A stretch of DNA of 64,000 nucleotides from Methylophilus rhizosphaerae. GTDB taxonomy: Bacteria; Pseudomonadota; Gammaproteobacteria; Burkholderiales; Methylophilaceae. The stretch lies in assembly GCF_900100975.1 (NCBI RefSeq), contig NZ_FNFX01000003.1, positions 248,001-312,000 on the forward strand, given 5' to 3'. A model generated the notes under the pieces. The model was given only the letters and a program-made list of their open reading frames with translations. It did not search any database and was not told the origin of the DNA. Below, in pieces: positions 57,312 through 64,000 of this stretch; position 1 is the stretch's first letter; every line of letters starts with the position of its first letter. The position numbers and the translations under genes were made by a program.

Positions 57312-57863
57312 TTAGATTTTGCCGTCGAGGCCCATCTGGTAATACTTGTGCACAATTTTTTCCTGGTTTTCCAGCAGCCAGTCTATGCTAGGCTCATTGC
57401 GCAAAGCTTTCTGGATAGCCTTGAAAGTGGCTTCGCGGTGAATGTCAAACAGCGCTTTGTGGTCGATTTTCTCCTGTTCCAGAATCGCTGGGCTGAGCCA
57501 GACGGACACAATAATGCCCAGGTCATTAGCCTTCTCTTTCGGGATATCGCCGCTACGCACCGCATCCAGCACGCCGTTGGCAATCGCGCCTTGCACGGTG
57601 CCCATCAGAATATTGGTATAGCGCGGGTCTTTCACGGTGACCTTGCTGACCATCAACGTCGCCGGGCGCACCATGACATCAGTATTCATAATCGCTAGTA
57701 CGCGGGTGTGGCCTTTGACTTGGTCGCCAAGCAGGTTGGCAAATGCAGTACCCATGGGGCCATTCATTTCACCAATCGCGACTTCTGGTTCGGCGGCTGT
57801 ACCGGGAGGACCGCCTGCTACCAGGGCTTCACCGACACGCATAATGATTCTATCGTCAGACAT
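57312..57863 (-). CDS. Formaldehyde-activating enzyme homologue (Fae-like), active His apparently replaced
   Basis: Fae joins formaldehyde to tetrahydromethanopterin in methylotrophs. This 183-residue protein is clearly of the family: MRVGEALVAGG, FANLLGDQVKGHTRVLAI, RPATLMVSKVTVKD, TVQGAIANGVLDAV, VSVWLSPAI, ATFKAIQKAL. It differs from canonical Fae: the catalytic-His segment (EVAHIDL-type) reads AAEPEVA, placing Glu25 where the proton-donor His is expected, and there is a C-terminal helix (ENQEKIVHKYYQMGLDGKI) longer than usual. It may be a Fae2/Fae3-like paralogue with a changed role (formaldehyde binding or sensing). A strong ribosome-binding site, AAAGGAG, precedes the ATG. No other C1-pterin genes adjoin it. 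Confidence 0.85.
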   Translation of the reverse strand: MSDDRIIMRVGEALVAGGPPGTAAEPEVAIGEMNGPMGTAFANLLGDQVKGHTRVLAIMNTDVMVRPATLMVSKVTVKDPRYTNILMGTVQGAIANGVLDAVRSGDIPKEKANDLGIIVSVWLSPAILEQEKIDHKALFDIHREATFKAIQKALRNEPSIDWLLENQEKIVHKYYQMGLDGKI

Positions 57864-57934
57864 TTACAAACTCCTTTGGGATCAATGTATTTTTTACATG
57901 TTAGGGGAAAATGCCGGCCATGGCTATCCGTCGG

Positions 57935-57979
57935 CTGGTATTTACCAGGTTTGGCAGGTCTTTGCCACCGCTGGTAGCG
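57935..57979. other. Three consecutive small hairpins between fae-like gene and tkt
   Basis: CTGGT-ATTT-ACCAG (57935-57948), TGGCA-N6-TGCCA (57952-57967) and CGCT-GGT-AGCG (57969-57979) follow each other closely. They would lie in the fae-like leader if its promoter is further right, or in an untranscribed divider. Function unknown. Confidence 0.4.
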
Positions 57980-58000
57980 AGAATTAAATAGTCATAACCC

Positions 58001-58052
58001 TTGATGAAAAACGGGTTCTCAGGAATAATCTACCCTTTCCGTAAAAGGGTAG
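58001..58052 (+). promoter_or_regulatory. Candidate tkt promoter and inverted repeat at its start site
   Basis: TTGATG (58001-58006) and AATAAT (58024-58029) are 17 bases apart, with a start near 58036. An inverted repeat, CTACCCTTT (58030-58038) and AAAGGGTAG (58044-58052), spans the predicted start site; as DNA it could be an operator, or, if transcription starts earlier, a leader hairpin. Confidence 0.4.
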
Positions 58053-58136
58053 GTTTTGCGCCCTTTTTAAAGAATTCAATCAAGGTTTTGCAGCTTTTTG
58101 TGTAAGACCGCTCTTATTTTCATTTGGGAGAAAACA

Positions 58137-60119
58137 ATGGCAACTCGTGTCGACTTGTGCAATGCCATCCGTGCTTTGAGCATGGACGCTGTACAAAAAG
58201 CAAACTCCGGTCACCCAGGCGCACCTATGGGCATGGCGGAAATTGCTGAAGTATTGTGGAACCACAACCTGAGCCACAATCCAACCAACCCACAATGGGC
58301 TAACCGTGACCGCTTCGTGTTGTCTAACGGCCATGGCTCCATGCTGATTTACTCCTTGCTGCACCTGACAGGTTACGATGTTACGATTGACGACATCAAG
58401 ACTTTCCGTCAATTGCATTCACGCTGTGCCGGTCACCCGGAATACGGTTACGCACCAGGCGTTGAAACCACGACTGGTCCATTGGGTCAGGGTATTGCTA
58501 ATGGCGTTGGTTTCGCCATGGCAGAAAAACTGCTGGCTAACCAGTTCAACAAGCCAGGTCACGACATCGTTGACCATTACACATACGTGTTCCTGGGCGA
58601 TGGTTGCATGATGGAAGGCGTTTCTCACGAAGCTTGTGCTTTGGCTGGTACATGGGGCCTGGGCAAACTGGTAGCTTTCTGGGATGACAACGGTATTTCT
58701 ATCGACGGCCACATCGAAGGCTGGTATACAGACGACACAGCAGGTCGCTTCACTGCATATGGCTGGCACGTGCAATCTGTTGACGGTCACGACCAGGCTG
58801 CCATCCAGGCTGCTATCGACGCAGCCAAGAAAGTGACCGACAAGCCTTCATTGATTTGCTGTAAAACAATCATCGGTAAAGGTTCACCAAACAAATCCGG
58901 TTCACACGACTGCCACGGTTCCGCACTGGGCGACGCAGAAGTTGCTGCTACACGTGCTGAAATCGGCTGGCCACACGAGCCATTCGTGATTCCTGCCGAC
59001 GTATACGCTGGCTGGGATCAAAAAGTGAAGGGTGCTAAACGCGAAGCTGACTGGAACGAAAAATTCGCAGCTTACGAAAAAGCATTCCCGGCTGAAGCTG
59101 CAGAGTTCAAGCGTCGCATGAACAACGAACTGCCAGCTAACTGGAAGGCAGAAACAGACAAGATCATCGCTGCCATCAACGAAAAAGCGGAAGGTGTTGC
59201 TTCACGTAAAGCTTCACAAAACGCGATCGGCGCTTTGGCGCCATTGTTGCCAGAATTCGTTGGCGGTTCCGCTGACCTGACTGGTTCCAACCTGACTTCC
59301 ACTGGCAGCTTCGTGCACGTAGATGCGAAAAAACCAGGTAACTACATCTCTTACGGTGTACGTGAATTCGGTATGGCAGCCATCATGAACGGTATGGCAT
59401 TGCACGGTGGCATCTTGCCATTCGGCGGTACATTCCACATGTTCTCTGACTACATGAAAAATGGTATGCGTATGTCTGCGTTGATGCATCAACGTGTGAT
59501 CTACGTGCTGACCCATGACTCTATCGGTCAAGGCGAAGATGGCCCAACTCACCAACCAGTAGAAAACACTTCTGGTCTGCGTTACATCCCACGTATGGAC
59601 GTATGGCGTCCAGCTGATGCAACTGAAACAACAGTTGCTTGGGTTGCTGCAGTTGAGAAGAAAGACGGCCCAACTAGCTTGGTTCTGTCTCGTCAAAACT
59701 TGCCAGGCATCAAACACGACGCGAAAGACTTCGATGCAATCCGTAAGGGTGGCTACGTATTCTCCGACGTTGCTGGTGCGCAAGTGATCATCATCGCTAA
59801 CGGTTCAGAGCTGGATCTGGCTGTGAAAGCTGCTGCTGAGTTGAACGCAGCCGGTACTAAAGTGCGTGTGGTTTCAATGCCATCCACTAACGTATTCGAC
59901 CGCCAAGACCAGGCATACAAAGACAGCGTGTTGACTCCAGGTGTTAAACGCGTGGCTGTTGAAGCTGCTCACCCAGACTTCTGGCGTAAGTATGTCGGTC
60001 TGGAAGGTGCAGTTGTTGGTATCGATACCTTCGGCGAATCCGCACCAGGTGGCGCACTGTTCAAACACTTCGGTTTCACAGTTGAGAACGTAGTCAACAC
60101 AGTTAAGTCCGTACTGTAA
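58137..60119 (+). CDS. tkt: Transketolase
   Basis: Transketolase moves two-carbon units between sugar phosphates with thiamine diphosphate; in ribulose-monophosphate methylotrophs it regenerates the formaldehyde acceptor. The 660-residue protein has [30 protein letters not shown], the ThDP motif [32 protein letters not shown], and the C-terminal [25 protein letters not shown] precedes the ATG at 58137 (a GTG at 58098 is open but unlikely). Codon choice differs from neighbours (many GCT, CCA, TCC, AAC, GAC), as expected for very high expression. Confidence 0.96.
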   Translation: MATRVDLCNAIRALSMDAVQKANSGHPGAPMGMAEIAEVLWNHNLSHNPTNPQWANRDRFVLSNGHGSMLIYSLLHLTGYDVTIDDIKTFRQLHSRCAGHPEYGYAPGVETTTGPLGQGIANGVGFAMAEKLLANQFNKPGHDIVDHYTYVFLGDGCMMEGVSHEACALAGTWGLGKLVAFWDDNGISIDGHIEGWYTDDTAGRFTAYGWHVQSVDGHDQAAIQAAIDAAKKVTDKPSLICCKTIIGKGSPNKSGSHDCHGSALGDAEVAATRAEIGWPHEPFVIPADVYAGWDQKVKGAKREADWNEKFAAYEKAFPAEAAEFKRRMNNELPANWKAETDKIIAAINEKAEGVASRKASQNAIGALAPLLPEFVGGSADLTGSNLTSTGSFVHVDAKKPGNYISYGVREFGMAAIMNGMALHGGILPFGGTFHMFSDYMKNGMRMSALMHQRVIYVLTHDSIGQGEDGPTHQPVENTSGLRYIPRMDVWRPADATETTVAWVAAVEKKDGPTSLVLSRQNLPGIKHDAKDFDAIRKGGYVFSDVAGAQVIIIANGSELDLAVKAAAELNAAGTKVRVVSMPSTNVFDRQDQAYKDSVLTPGVKRVAVEAAHPDFWRKYVGLEGAVVGIDTFGESAPGGALFKHFGFTVENVVNTVKSVL

Positions 60120-60170
60120 TTGTTGACGAAGTTTCAGTGAAGGCTAACCTCTAGGTGATGCTGGAGCTAA

Positions 60171-60203
60171 AATGTTGTGAACACAGTGAAATCTGTTCTG
60201 TAA
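60171..60203 (+). pseudogene. Remnant of the 3' end of a second transketolase gene
   Basis: Reading 60171-60203 gives [10 protein letters not shown] and a stop, identical to the last ten residues of the transketolase ending at 60119. Seven of the ten codons differ from those of tkt, every time at the third base, so the similarity is of protein-coding origin and from a diverged copy. Nothing before it (a stop lies at 60168-60170) extends the frame. Confidence 0.75.
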
Positions 60204-60223
60204 TTTAGAACAGTAGCTGCATA

Positions 60224-60256
60224 AAAAACCGCTTCCTTGTGAAGCGGTTTTTTTAC
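60224..60256 (+). terminator. Terminator of tkt, first copy of a duplicated element
   Basis: CCGCTTC/GAAGCGG (60229-60235 and 60241-60247), loop CTTGT, is flanked by A6 and T7. A nearly identical element occurs at 60814-60845; the two bracket the toxin-antitoxin pair. Confidence 0.9.
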
Positions 60257-60270
60257 GCCTGTTTATTTAA

Positions 60271-60299
60271 ATAGCATTATAACGTTATGATGCTATAAT
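60271..60299 (+). promoter_or_regulatory. Promoter and operator of the toxin-antitoxin pair
   Basis: A 26-bp near-perfect palindrome (60271-60296, one mismatched pair, centre ATAACGTTAT at 60279-60288) overlaps a perfect -10, TATAAT (60294-60299). No good -35 is present. This arrangement fits autorepression by the antitoxin. Confidence 0.65.
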
Positions 60300-60331
60300 G
60301 TCGTCACTATTCAATGATGACAGGAGTAAAT

Positions 60332-60565
60332 ATGGCTGAATTATCCAAACGATCAACGGTATATTTTGATCCTGCCATTCATCAAGCTTTGCGCCTTAAA
60401 GCTGCCACCAATCATAGCTCACTCTCAGAGTTGGTTGATGAAGCGGTAAGATTGTTGATGCGTGAAGACCAGGAGGATTTGGCCGCGATTAGTGCGCGTG
60501 CCAATGAGCCGGAAATGAGCTATGAAGCCATGCTCGAAGTGTTAAAGCAAGATGGCAAAATATAG
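60332..60565 (+). CDS. Ribbon-helix-helix antitoxin (CopG/RelB type)
   Basis: A 77-residue antitoxin. The N-terminal part (STVYFDPAIHQALRLKAATNHSSLSELVDEAVRLLM) is a ribbon-helix-helix DNA-binding domain; the acidic C-terminal half (REDQEDLAAISARANEPEMSYEAMLEVL) should bind and block the toxin. AGGAG lies 5 bases before the ATG at 60332. It overlaps the toxin gene by 14 bases, the usual organisation of type II pairs, and probably represses its own promoter through the palindrome just upstream. Confidence 0.9.
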   Translation: MAELSKRSTVYFDPAIHQALRLKAATNHSSLSELVDEAVRLLMREDQEDLAAISARANEPEMSYEAMLEVLKQDGKI

Positions 60566-60815
60566 CGTCAGCTTCAAGTCTTCTGTTGCCAAAGACTTAC
60601 GCACAATTCCCGGGCAAGATGTTGCTCGTATCATGAGTCGTATCAATGCTCTGGCTGAGAGTCCTCGCGCGGAGGGATGCATCAAGTTAACAGGGAGTGA
60701 GTGTTACCGTGTCAGGCAAGGGTTGTATCGTATTGTTTATGAAATTCATGATGATAGATTGGTAGTGCTGGTGATCAAAGTCGGTCACCGGTCAAGTGTC
60801 TATGACCAGGTTTAA
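60552..60815 (+). CDS. RelE/ParE-family toxin
   Basis: An 87-residue basic toxin of the RelE/ParE superfamily: YSVSFKSSVAKDLRTIP at the start, SPRAEGCIKLTGSECYRVRQGLYRIVYEIHDDRLVVLVIKVGHRSSVY for the core and C-terminus. The YRVRQGLYRIVYEI and KVGHR segments hold the arginines and tyrosine/histidine expected in ribosome-dependent RelE nucleases; gyrase-type ParE cannot be excluded. Its stop codon lies inside the second copy of the terminator repeat. Confidence 0.9.
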   Translation: MAKYSVSFKSSVAKDLRTIPGQDVARIMSRINALAESPRAEGCIKLTGSECYRVRQGLYRIVYEIHDDRLVVLVIKVGHRSSVYDQV

Positions 60816-60845
60816 AAACCGCTTCCTTGTGAAGCGGTTTTTTAC
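60814..60845 (+). repeat. Second copy of the tkt terminator, ending the toxin gene
   Basis: The A-run, stem CCGCTTC-CTTGT-GAAGCGG, T-run and following AC match 60224-60256 apart from the length of the homopolymer runs; after two differing bases, CTGTT also matches. Works as the rho-independent terminator of the toxin-antitoxin operon. Confidence 0.9.
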
Positions 60846-60936
60846 ATCTGTTGTAGCTGCGAAATAGGCTAACTAGGCCATTTAATAATAACCATGTAGA
60901 ATATATGGTTTTATTATCAGCAACAAGAAAGTCCGC

Positions 60937-61275
60937 ATGTCTACATTCCCAGCCTGCCCACAATGCCAATCCGAATACACCTACGAAGATGGCGATAACT
61001 ATATCTGCCCAGAATGTGCGCACGAGTGGAGCAAAGTTGCCGCAGCAGATTCAGAAGAGGTGAAAGTCGTACGAGATGCCAACGGTAACGTGCTGCAAGA
61101 CGGCGATACCATTACCGTGATTAAAGACCTGAAAGTGAAAGGCTCTTCGTCAGTGGTAAAGGTGGGCACTAAAGTGAAAAACATCCGCCTGGTCGATGGT
61201 GATCATGATATCGACTGCAAGATTGATGGCTTTGGCGCAATGAAGTTGAAGTCAGAGTTTGTGAAAAAGGCTTAG
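60937..61275 (+). CDS. yjdM: Zinc-ribbon protein YjdM (PhnA-like)
   Basis: A 112-residue cytoplasmic protein with an N-terminal zinc ribbon, [21 protein letters not shown] (two C-x-x-C pairs, residues 7-27), and the C-terminal SH3-like PhnA domain ([31 protein letters not shown]). Formerly called PhnA, but it is not a phosphonoacetate hydrolase; function is unclear. Preceded by the terminator of the toxin-antitoxin operon, so it has its own promoter in the 90-base gap. Confidence 0.93.
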   Translation: MSTFPACPQCQSEYTYEDGDNYICPECAHEWSKVAAADSEEVKVVRDANGNVLQDGDTITVIKDLKVKGSSSVVKVGTKVKNIRLVDGDHDIDCKIDGFGAMKLKSEFVKKA

Positions 61276-61318
61276 TGACTACAGAATTGATAAATTAAAA
61301 GTAATCATAAGACCATGC

Positions 61319-61347
61319 CCCTAATTAATATTAGGGTCAGAGTAAAT
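61319..61347. repeat. Hairpin plus GGGTCAGAGT motif after brnA
   Basis: CCCTAAT-TAAT-ATTAGGG (61319-61336) runs directly into GGGTCAGAGTAAATTTA, next to the brnA stop. A GGGTCAGAGTnnAATT-like string is a motif I associate with repeats near transposases and toxin-antitoxin genes in many proteobacteria. It could be a mobile-element end or simply the terminator between yjdM and brnA. Confidence 0.4.
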
Positions 61348-61626
61348 TTAAACGGGGCTCACTTTTTTCAAGGCCTCATTAATCCGCGTTTGCCATCCCG
61401 TGCCTGTGGCTTTAAATTTCTCCACCACATCATTATCCAGCCGGATATGCACTAATGTTTTATTGCTGCCGGCTGGTCGGCCGCGCATTTTCTTGAATTG
61501 GGCTTCACTCAATTCAAACGTGTCAGGATCGGCTGCAATACCAGCATTGATACGTGCATCCTCTGCGGCATCGGGCAGTTCAAGCTCCAGGTTATCTACT
61601 TTTAATGTTTTGGCGTGTTTTGACAT
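61348..61626 (-). CDS. brnA: BrnA-type antitoxin
   Basis: A 92-residue antitoxin of the BrnA family. The C-terminal RGRPAGSNKTLVHIRLDNDVVEKFKATGTGWQTRINEALKKV is the ribbon-helix-helix DNA-binding segment, with the GTGWQTRINEAL signature; the N-terminal part binds the toxin. It is the second gene of a leftward pair and overlaps brnT by 35 bases, so translation is coupled. Confidence 0.92.
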   Translation of the reverse strand: MSKHAKTLKVDNLELELPDAAEDARINAGIAADPDTFELSEAQFKKMRGRPAGSNKTLVHIRLDNDVVEKFKATGTGWQTRINEALKKVSPV

Positions 61627-61879
61627 ATTTACTTACTTCGCGAGCATTTGCTTTTCGCAAACTGATTATATGAGTGACTTCGCTACGTTCTGTATAAACG
61701 ATGCAATAAAGACGCTTGGCTAATGGCGCGTATCCAATTAAACGAACTTCGCCATAATCCTTTCGTGCATCTTCAGTAATTAAAATCAAGCTCCAATCTA
61801 GTAGTCTCGCATTCTCTAGAGAGATGCCATGCTTTTGGATATTGGACAGATTTTTGAGTCTAGAGTAGCTAAATTTCAT
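61592..61879 (-). CDS. brnT: BrnT-type ribonuclease toxin
   Basis: A 95-residue toxin of the BrnT family (RelE-like fold, ribonuclease). The family pattern is visible: FSYSRLKNLSNIQKHGISLENARLLDW, then EVRLIGYAPLAKRLYCIVYTERSEVTHIISLRKANAREVSKYV. It is first in the operon, as usual for brnTA, and the operator palindrome lies just upstream. The usual Asp before the N-x-x-KHG motif is less clear than in typical members. Confidence 0.88.
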   Translation of the reverse strand: MKFSYSRLKNLSNIQKHGISLENARLLDWSLILITEDARKDYGEVRLIGYAPLAKRLYCIVYTERSEVTHIISLRKANAREVSKYVKTRQNIKSR

Positions 61880-61880
61880 A

Positions 61881-61898
61881 TTATTGTAATTACAATAA
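61881..61898 (-). promoter_or_regulatory. Operator palindrome upstream of brnT
   Basis: The perfect 18-bp palindrome TTATTGTAATTACAATAA starts two bases before the brnT ATG. Position and symmetry suit autorepression by BrnA. Confidence 0.55.
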
Positions 61899-62046
61899 AT
61901 TATTAGTCAAGGGGGAGTATGAATGAAAATAACATAAATTAATATATGTTATTAAAACATTTTGATAGGCGTGGGACTAAACCAATTCCACAACTGCCAC
62001 TCTCAAATATAATCGCTACTTAACTCTAAAAATCTCAGGTAAATCC

Positions 62047-64000
62047 ATGCGAACCGAAAACGCTGTTGCACCAAAAACCATTTATCTCAAAGACTACACA
62101 CCAGCACCATACCTGGCCAAGCAGGTGAATTTGAGTTTTAACCTGTTGCCGGGAAAAACCATTGTCACGTCTGAAGTGAAGTATGTGAAAAATTCGGCGG
62201 GTGCTTCTCATGATTTGGTACTGGATGGTGAAGACCAGACTATTTTGTCCGTGGCAAAGAATGGTCAACCATTGAGCGATTACACCGTGGCTGATGGGCA
62301 AATGACCATCGCTAATCCGGGTGATGAGTTCACGCTCACCATCATCAGCGAGATTGACCCAGCAGCGAATACGGCGCTGGAAGGTTTGTACCAATCACAG
62401 GGCACGTACTGCACGCAGTGCGAGGCGGAAGGCTTCAGGCGCATTACGTATTACCAGGATCGCCCGGATGTATTGAGCGTGTTTACCGTGCGCATTGAGG
62501 CTGATGCCAAGGCGTATCCGGTATTGCTTTCTAACGGCAATTTGCAGGACTCTGGCAAGTTGGCCGATGGCCGTCATTACACCGTCTGGCATGACCCTTT
62601 CCCCAAACCTTGTTATTTGTTTGCGCTAGTGGCAGGTGATTTGGAGCGCGTGGCGGATACGTTTACGACCATGACGGGTCGCAAAGTAGATTTGCATATC
62701 TATGTGCGTTCGGGCGACGAAAGCCAATGCAGCCATGCCATGGAATCACTGAAAAAGTCCATGAAGTGGGACGAAGAAGTCTATGGCCGCGAATATCAGC
62801 TGGAGCTGTTTAATATTGTCGCGGTGAGCGATTTTAATATGGGCGCGATGGAAAACACCTCGCTCAATATCTTCAATACAGCGCTGGTATTGGCGCATCA
62901 GGAAACCGCGACCGACAGCGATTTTATGAGTGTGGAAGGCGTGATTGGTCACGAGTACTTCCATAACTGGACCGGTAACCGCGTGACTTGCCGTGACTGG
63001 TTCCAATTGTCACTTAAAGAGGGTTTTACAGTATTCCGCGACCAGGAATTCAGCGCCGATTTGAATTCGCGCGCGGTGTTGCGGATTGATGATGTGAATA
63101 GTCTGCGTCGCTTGCAATTCCCCGAAGATGGCAGCCCGCTAGCGCACTCGGTGCAGCCTGATCAGTTTATCGAGATCAGCAACTTCTACACCAAGACCAT
63201 TTATGACAAAGGCGCCGAGTTGATCCGCATGCAACATACTTTGCTGGGTGCAGAGACTTTCCGCAAAGCCACTGATTTGTATTTTGACCGTTATGACGGC
63301 CACGCTGTGACTTGCGACGATTTTGTGCAATGTATGGCCGATGCGTCTGGTCGCGATCTGTCGCAATTCTTCCGCTGGTATAAACAGGCCGGAACGCCGA
63401 CACTGCAAGTCAGCAGCCAGTATGACGCTGCGCAGCAAAGCTACACCCTGACCTTCAGGCAGTCACAACCGGATACACCGGGGCAAACCGACAAGCAGTC
63501 GCTGCATATTCCTGTCGCGCTAGGTTTGCTGGATGCCAATGGTAAAGAGATTCTGCCAACCCACGTGCTGGAAGTCACTGCACGAGAGCAAACATTCACT
63601 TTCATTGATTTGCCTGGCAAGCCTGTGCCTTCTATCCTGCGTGGTTTTTCAGCTCCTGTGAAACTGGAAACCGATTTGAGTGACGATGATCTGCGTTTAC
63701 TGCAAGTGCATGACACTGACGGCTTTAACAAATGGGAAGCGGGCCAGACGTTGGCCTTGCGCACTATCCAGCGCGTGATGGCTGATTCACAAGCTGATAT
63801 CAGCCAATTTATTGCAGATGTCGGCATCTTGATTGAACAGGGTTTGGCGGGGCGGGGTGATAAAGCCTTGCTGGCACGTGCGCTTAGCTTGCCGATGATA
63901 GGCGTGATCGGTCAGTATTTACCGGTGATTGATCCGGCTGCCATTGATGCAGCACGTACCTCCGTCCTCAAACAGATTAAGAGCGCACATAAAGAGGCGC
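62047..64000 (+). CDS. pepN: Aminopeptidase N, N-terminal two thirds (runs off the window)
   Basis: PepN is a broad-specificity zinc aminopeptidase of the M1 family acting in the cytoplasm on peptides from protein turnover. The first 651 codons are present. They contain the N-terminal beta domain (YLKDYTPAPYLAKQVNLSFNLL), the substrate-binding motif GAMEN, the zinc site HEYFHNWTGNRVT followed by the third ligand in LKEGFTVFRD, and the catalytic Tyr region SNFYTKTIYDKGAELIRM. CAGG lies upstream of the ATG at 62047. No frameshift is visible to the right edge. Confidence 0.97.
   Translation, partial: MRTENAVAPKTIYLKDYTPAPYLAKQVNLSFNLLPGKTIVTSEVKYVKNSAGASHDLVLDGEDQTILSVAKNGQPLSDYTVADGQMTIANPGDEFTLTIISEIDPAANTALEGLYQSQGTYCTQCEAEGFRRITYYQDRPDVLSVFTVRIEADAKAYPVLLSNGNLQDSGKLADGRHYTVWHDPFPKPCYLFALVAGDLERVADTFTTMTGRKVDLHIYVRSGDESQCSHAMESLKKSMKWDEEVYGREYQLELFNIVAVSDFNMGAMENTSLNIFNTALVLAHQETATDSDFMSVEGVIGHEYFHNWTGNRVTCRDWFQLSLKEGFTVFRDQEFSADLNSRAVLRIDDVNSLRRLQFPEDGSPLAHSVQPDQFIEISNFYTKTIYDKGAELIRMQHTLLGAETFRKATDLYFDRYDGHAVTCDDFVQCMADASGRDLSQFFRWYKQAGTPTLQVSSQYDAAQQSYTLTFRQSQPDTPGQTDKQSLHIPVALGLLDANGKEILPTHVLEVTAREQTFTFIDLPGKPVPSILRGFSAPVKLETDLSDDDLRLLQVHDTDGFNKWEAGQTLALRTIQRVMADSQADISQFIADVGILIEQGLAGRGDKALLARALSLPMIGVIGQYLPVIDPAAIDAARTSVLKQIKSAHKEA

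Noticed and set aside
60775-61023. 82-codon minus-strand ORF over the toxin end and yjdM start
   Set aside because: Antisense to the terminator repeat and the yjdM zinc ribbon; one apparent helix is not enough to support a gene.

Overview
The window looks like chromosome of a betaproteobacterial methylotroph, most likely Methylophilaceae. This is inferred from the combination of a soluble Fds-type NAD-linked molybdenum formate dehydrogenase, a formaldehyde-activating-enzyme homologue, an apparently highly expressed transketolase, betaproteobacterial small families (DUF3579, DUF2788) and a complete Gram-negative division/cell-wall cluster ending in lpxC. I found no rRNA, tRNA, CRISPR array, phage or insertion sequence. 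Almost every gene is intact.

Layout. (1) 1-9.7 kb: a leftward run moaA-mobA-moeA-tonB-like and, divergently, fdsG-fdsB-fdsA-fdhD-fdsD. This pairs the last enzyme of C1 oxidation (formate to CO2 with NADH) with genes for its molybdenum cofactor. (2) 9.8-19.2 kb: housekeeping genes (family 39-like glycosyltransferase, rpmE, rho, trxA, a TlpA-like oxidoreductase, DUF3579, dolP, yraN, rsmI, pyrC, an EF-hand/BON protein, ung) ending with the RNase P RNA gene rnpB. (3) 19.2-38.5 kb: a 0.5-kb stretch without recognisable genes, then a terminator that overlaps the probable dcw promoter, then mraZ-rsmH-ftsL-ftsI-murE-murF-mraY-murD-ftsW-murG-murC-murB-ddl-ftsQ-ftsA-ftsZ-lpxC, mostly with overlapping stop and start codons. 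(4) 38.3-48.6 kb: a small membrane peptide, slt, an epimerase-like protein, cca, a PAS-GGDEF cyclase, two small membrane proteins, slmA (its product antagonises the FtsZ encoded 7 kb away), a HAD phosphatase, argB and an unusual argA. (5) 48.7-57.3 kb: single-gene accessory metabolism (cfa, AEC transporter, DUF1348, rsmE, peroxiredoxin-like protein, nnrS, Gfo/Idh/MocA oxidoreductase, GST, VOC protein, LysR regulator). (6) 57.3-64 kb: fae-like gene, tkt, a small accessory patch with two toxin-antitoxin pairs around yjdM, and the 5' part of pepN.

The most notable observations are: an ArgA (N-acetylglutamate synthase) fused to an N-terminal XRE DNA-binding domain; a perfect palindrome of the type TTGCG-N4-CGCAA positioned exactly at -41.5 of a predicted nnrS promoter; a ten-codon remnant of a second, diverged transketolase behind tkt; a RelBE-type pair bracketed by two copies of the tkt terminator; a 3 x 16-bp tandem repeat that has rewritten the C-terminus of Ddl and made it overlap ftsQ; and a Fae homologue in which the usual catalytic histidine appears to be glutamate. 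None of these was checked against a database.
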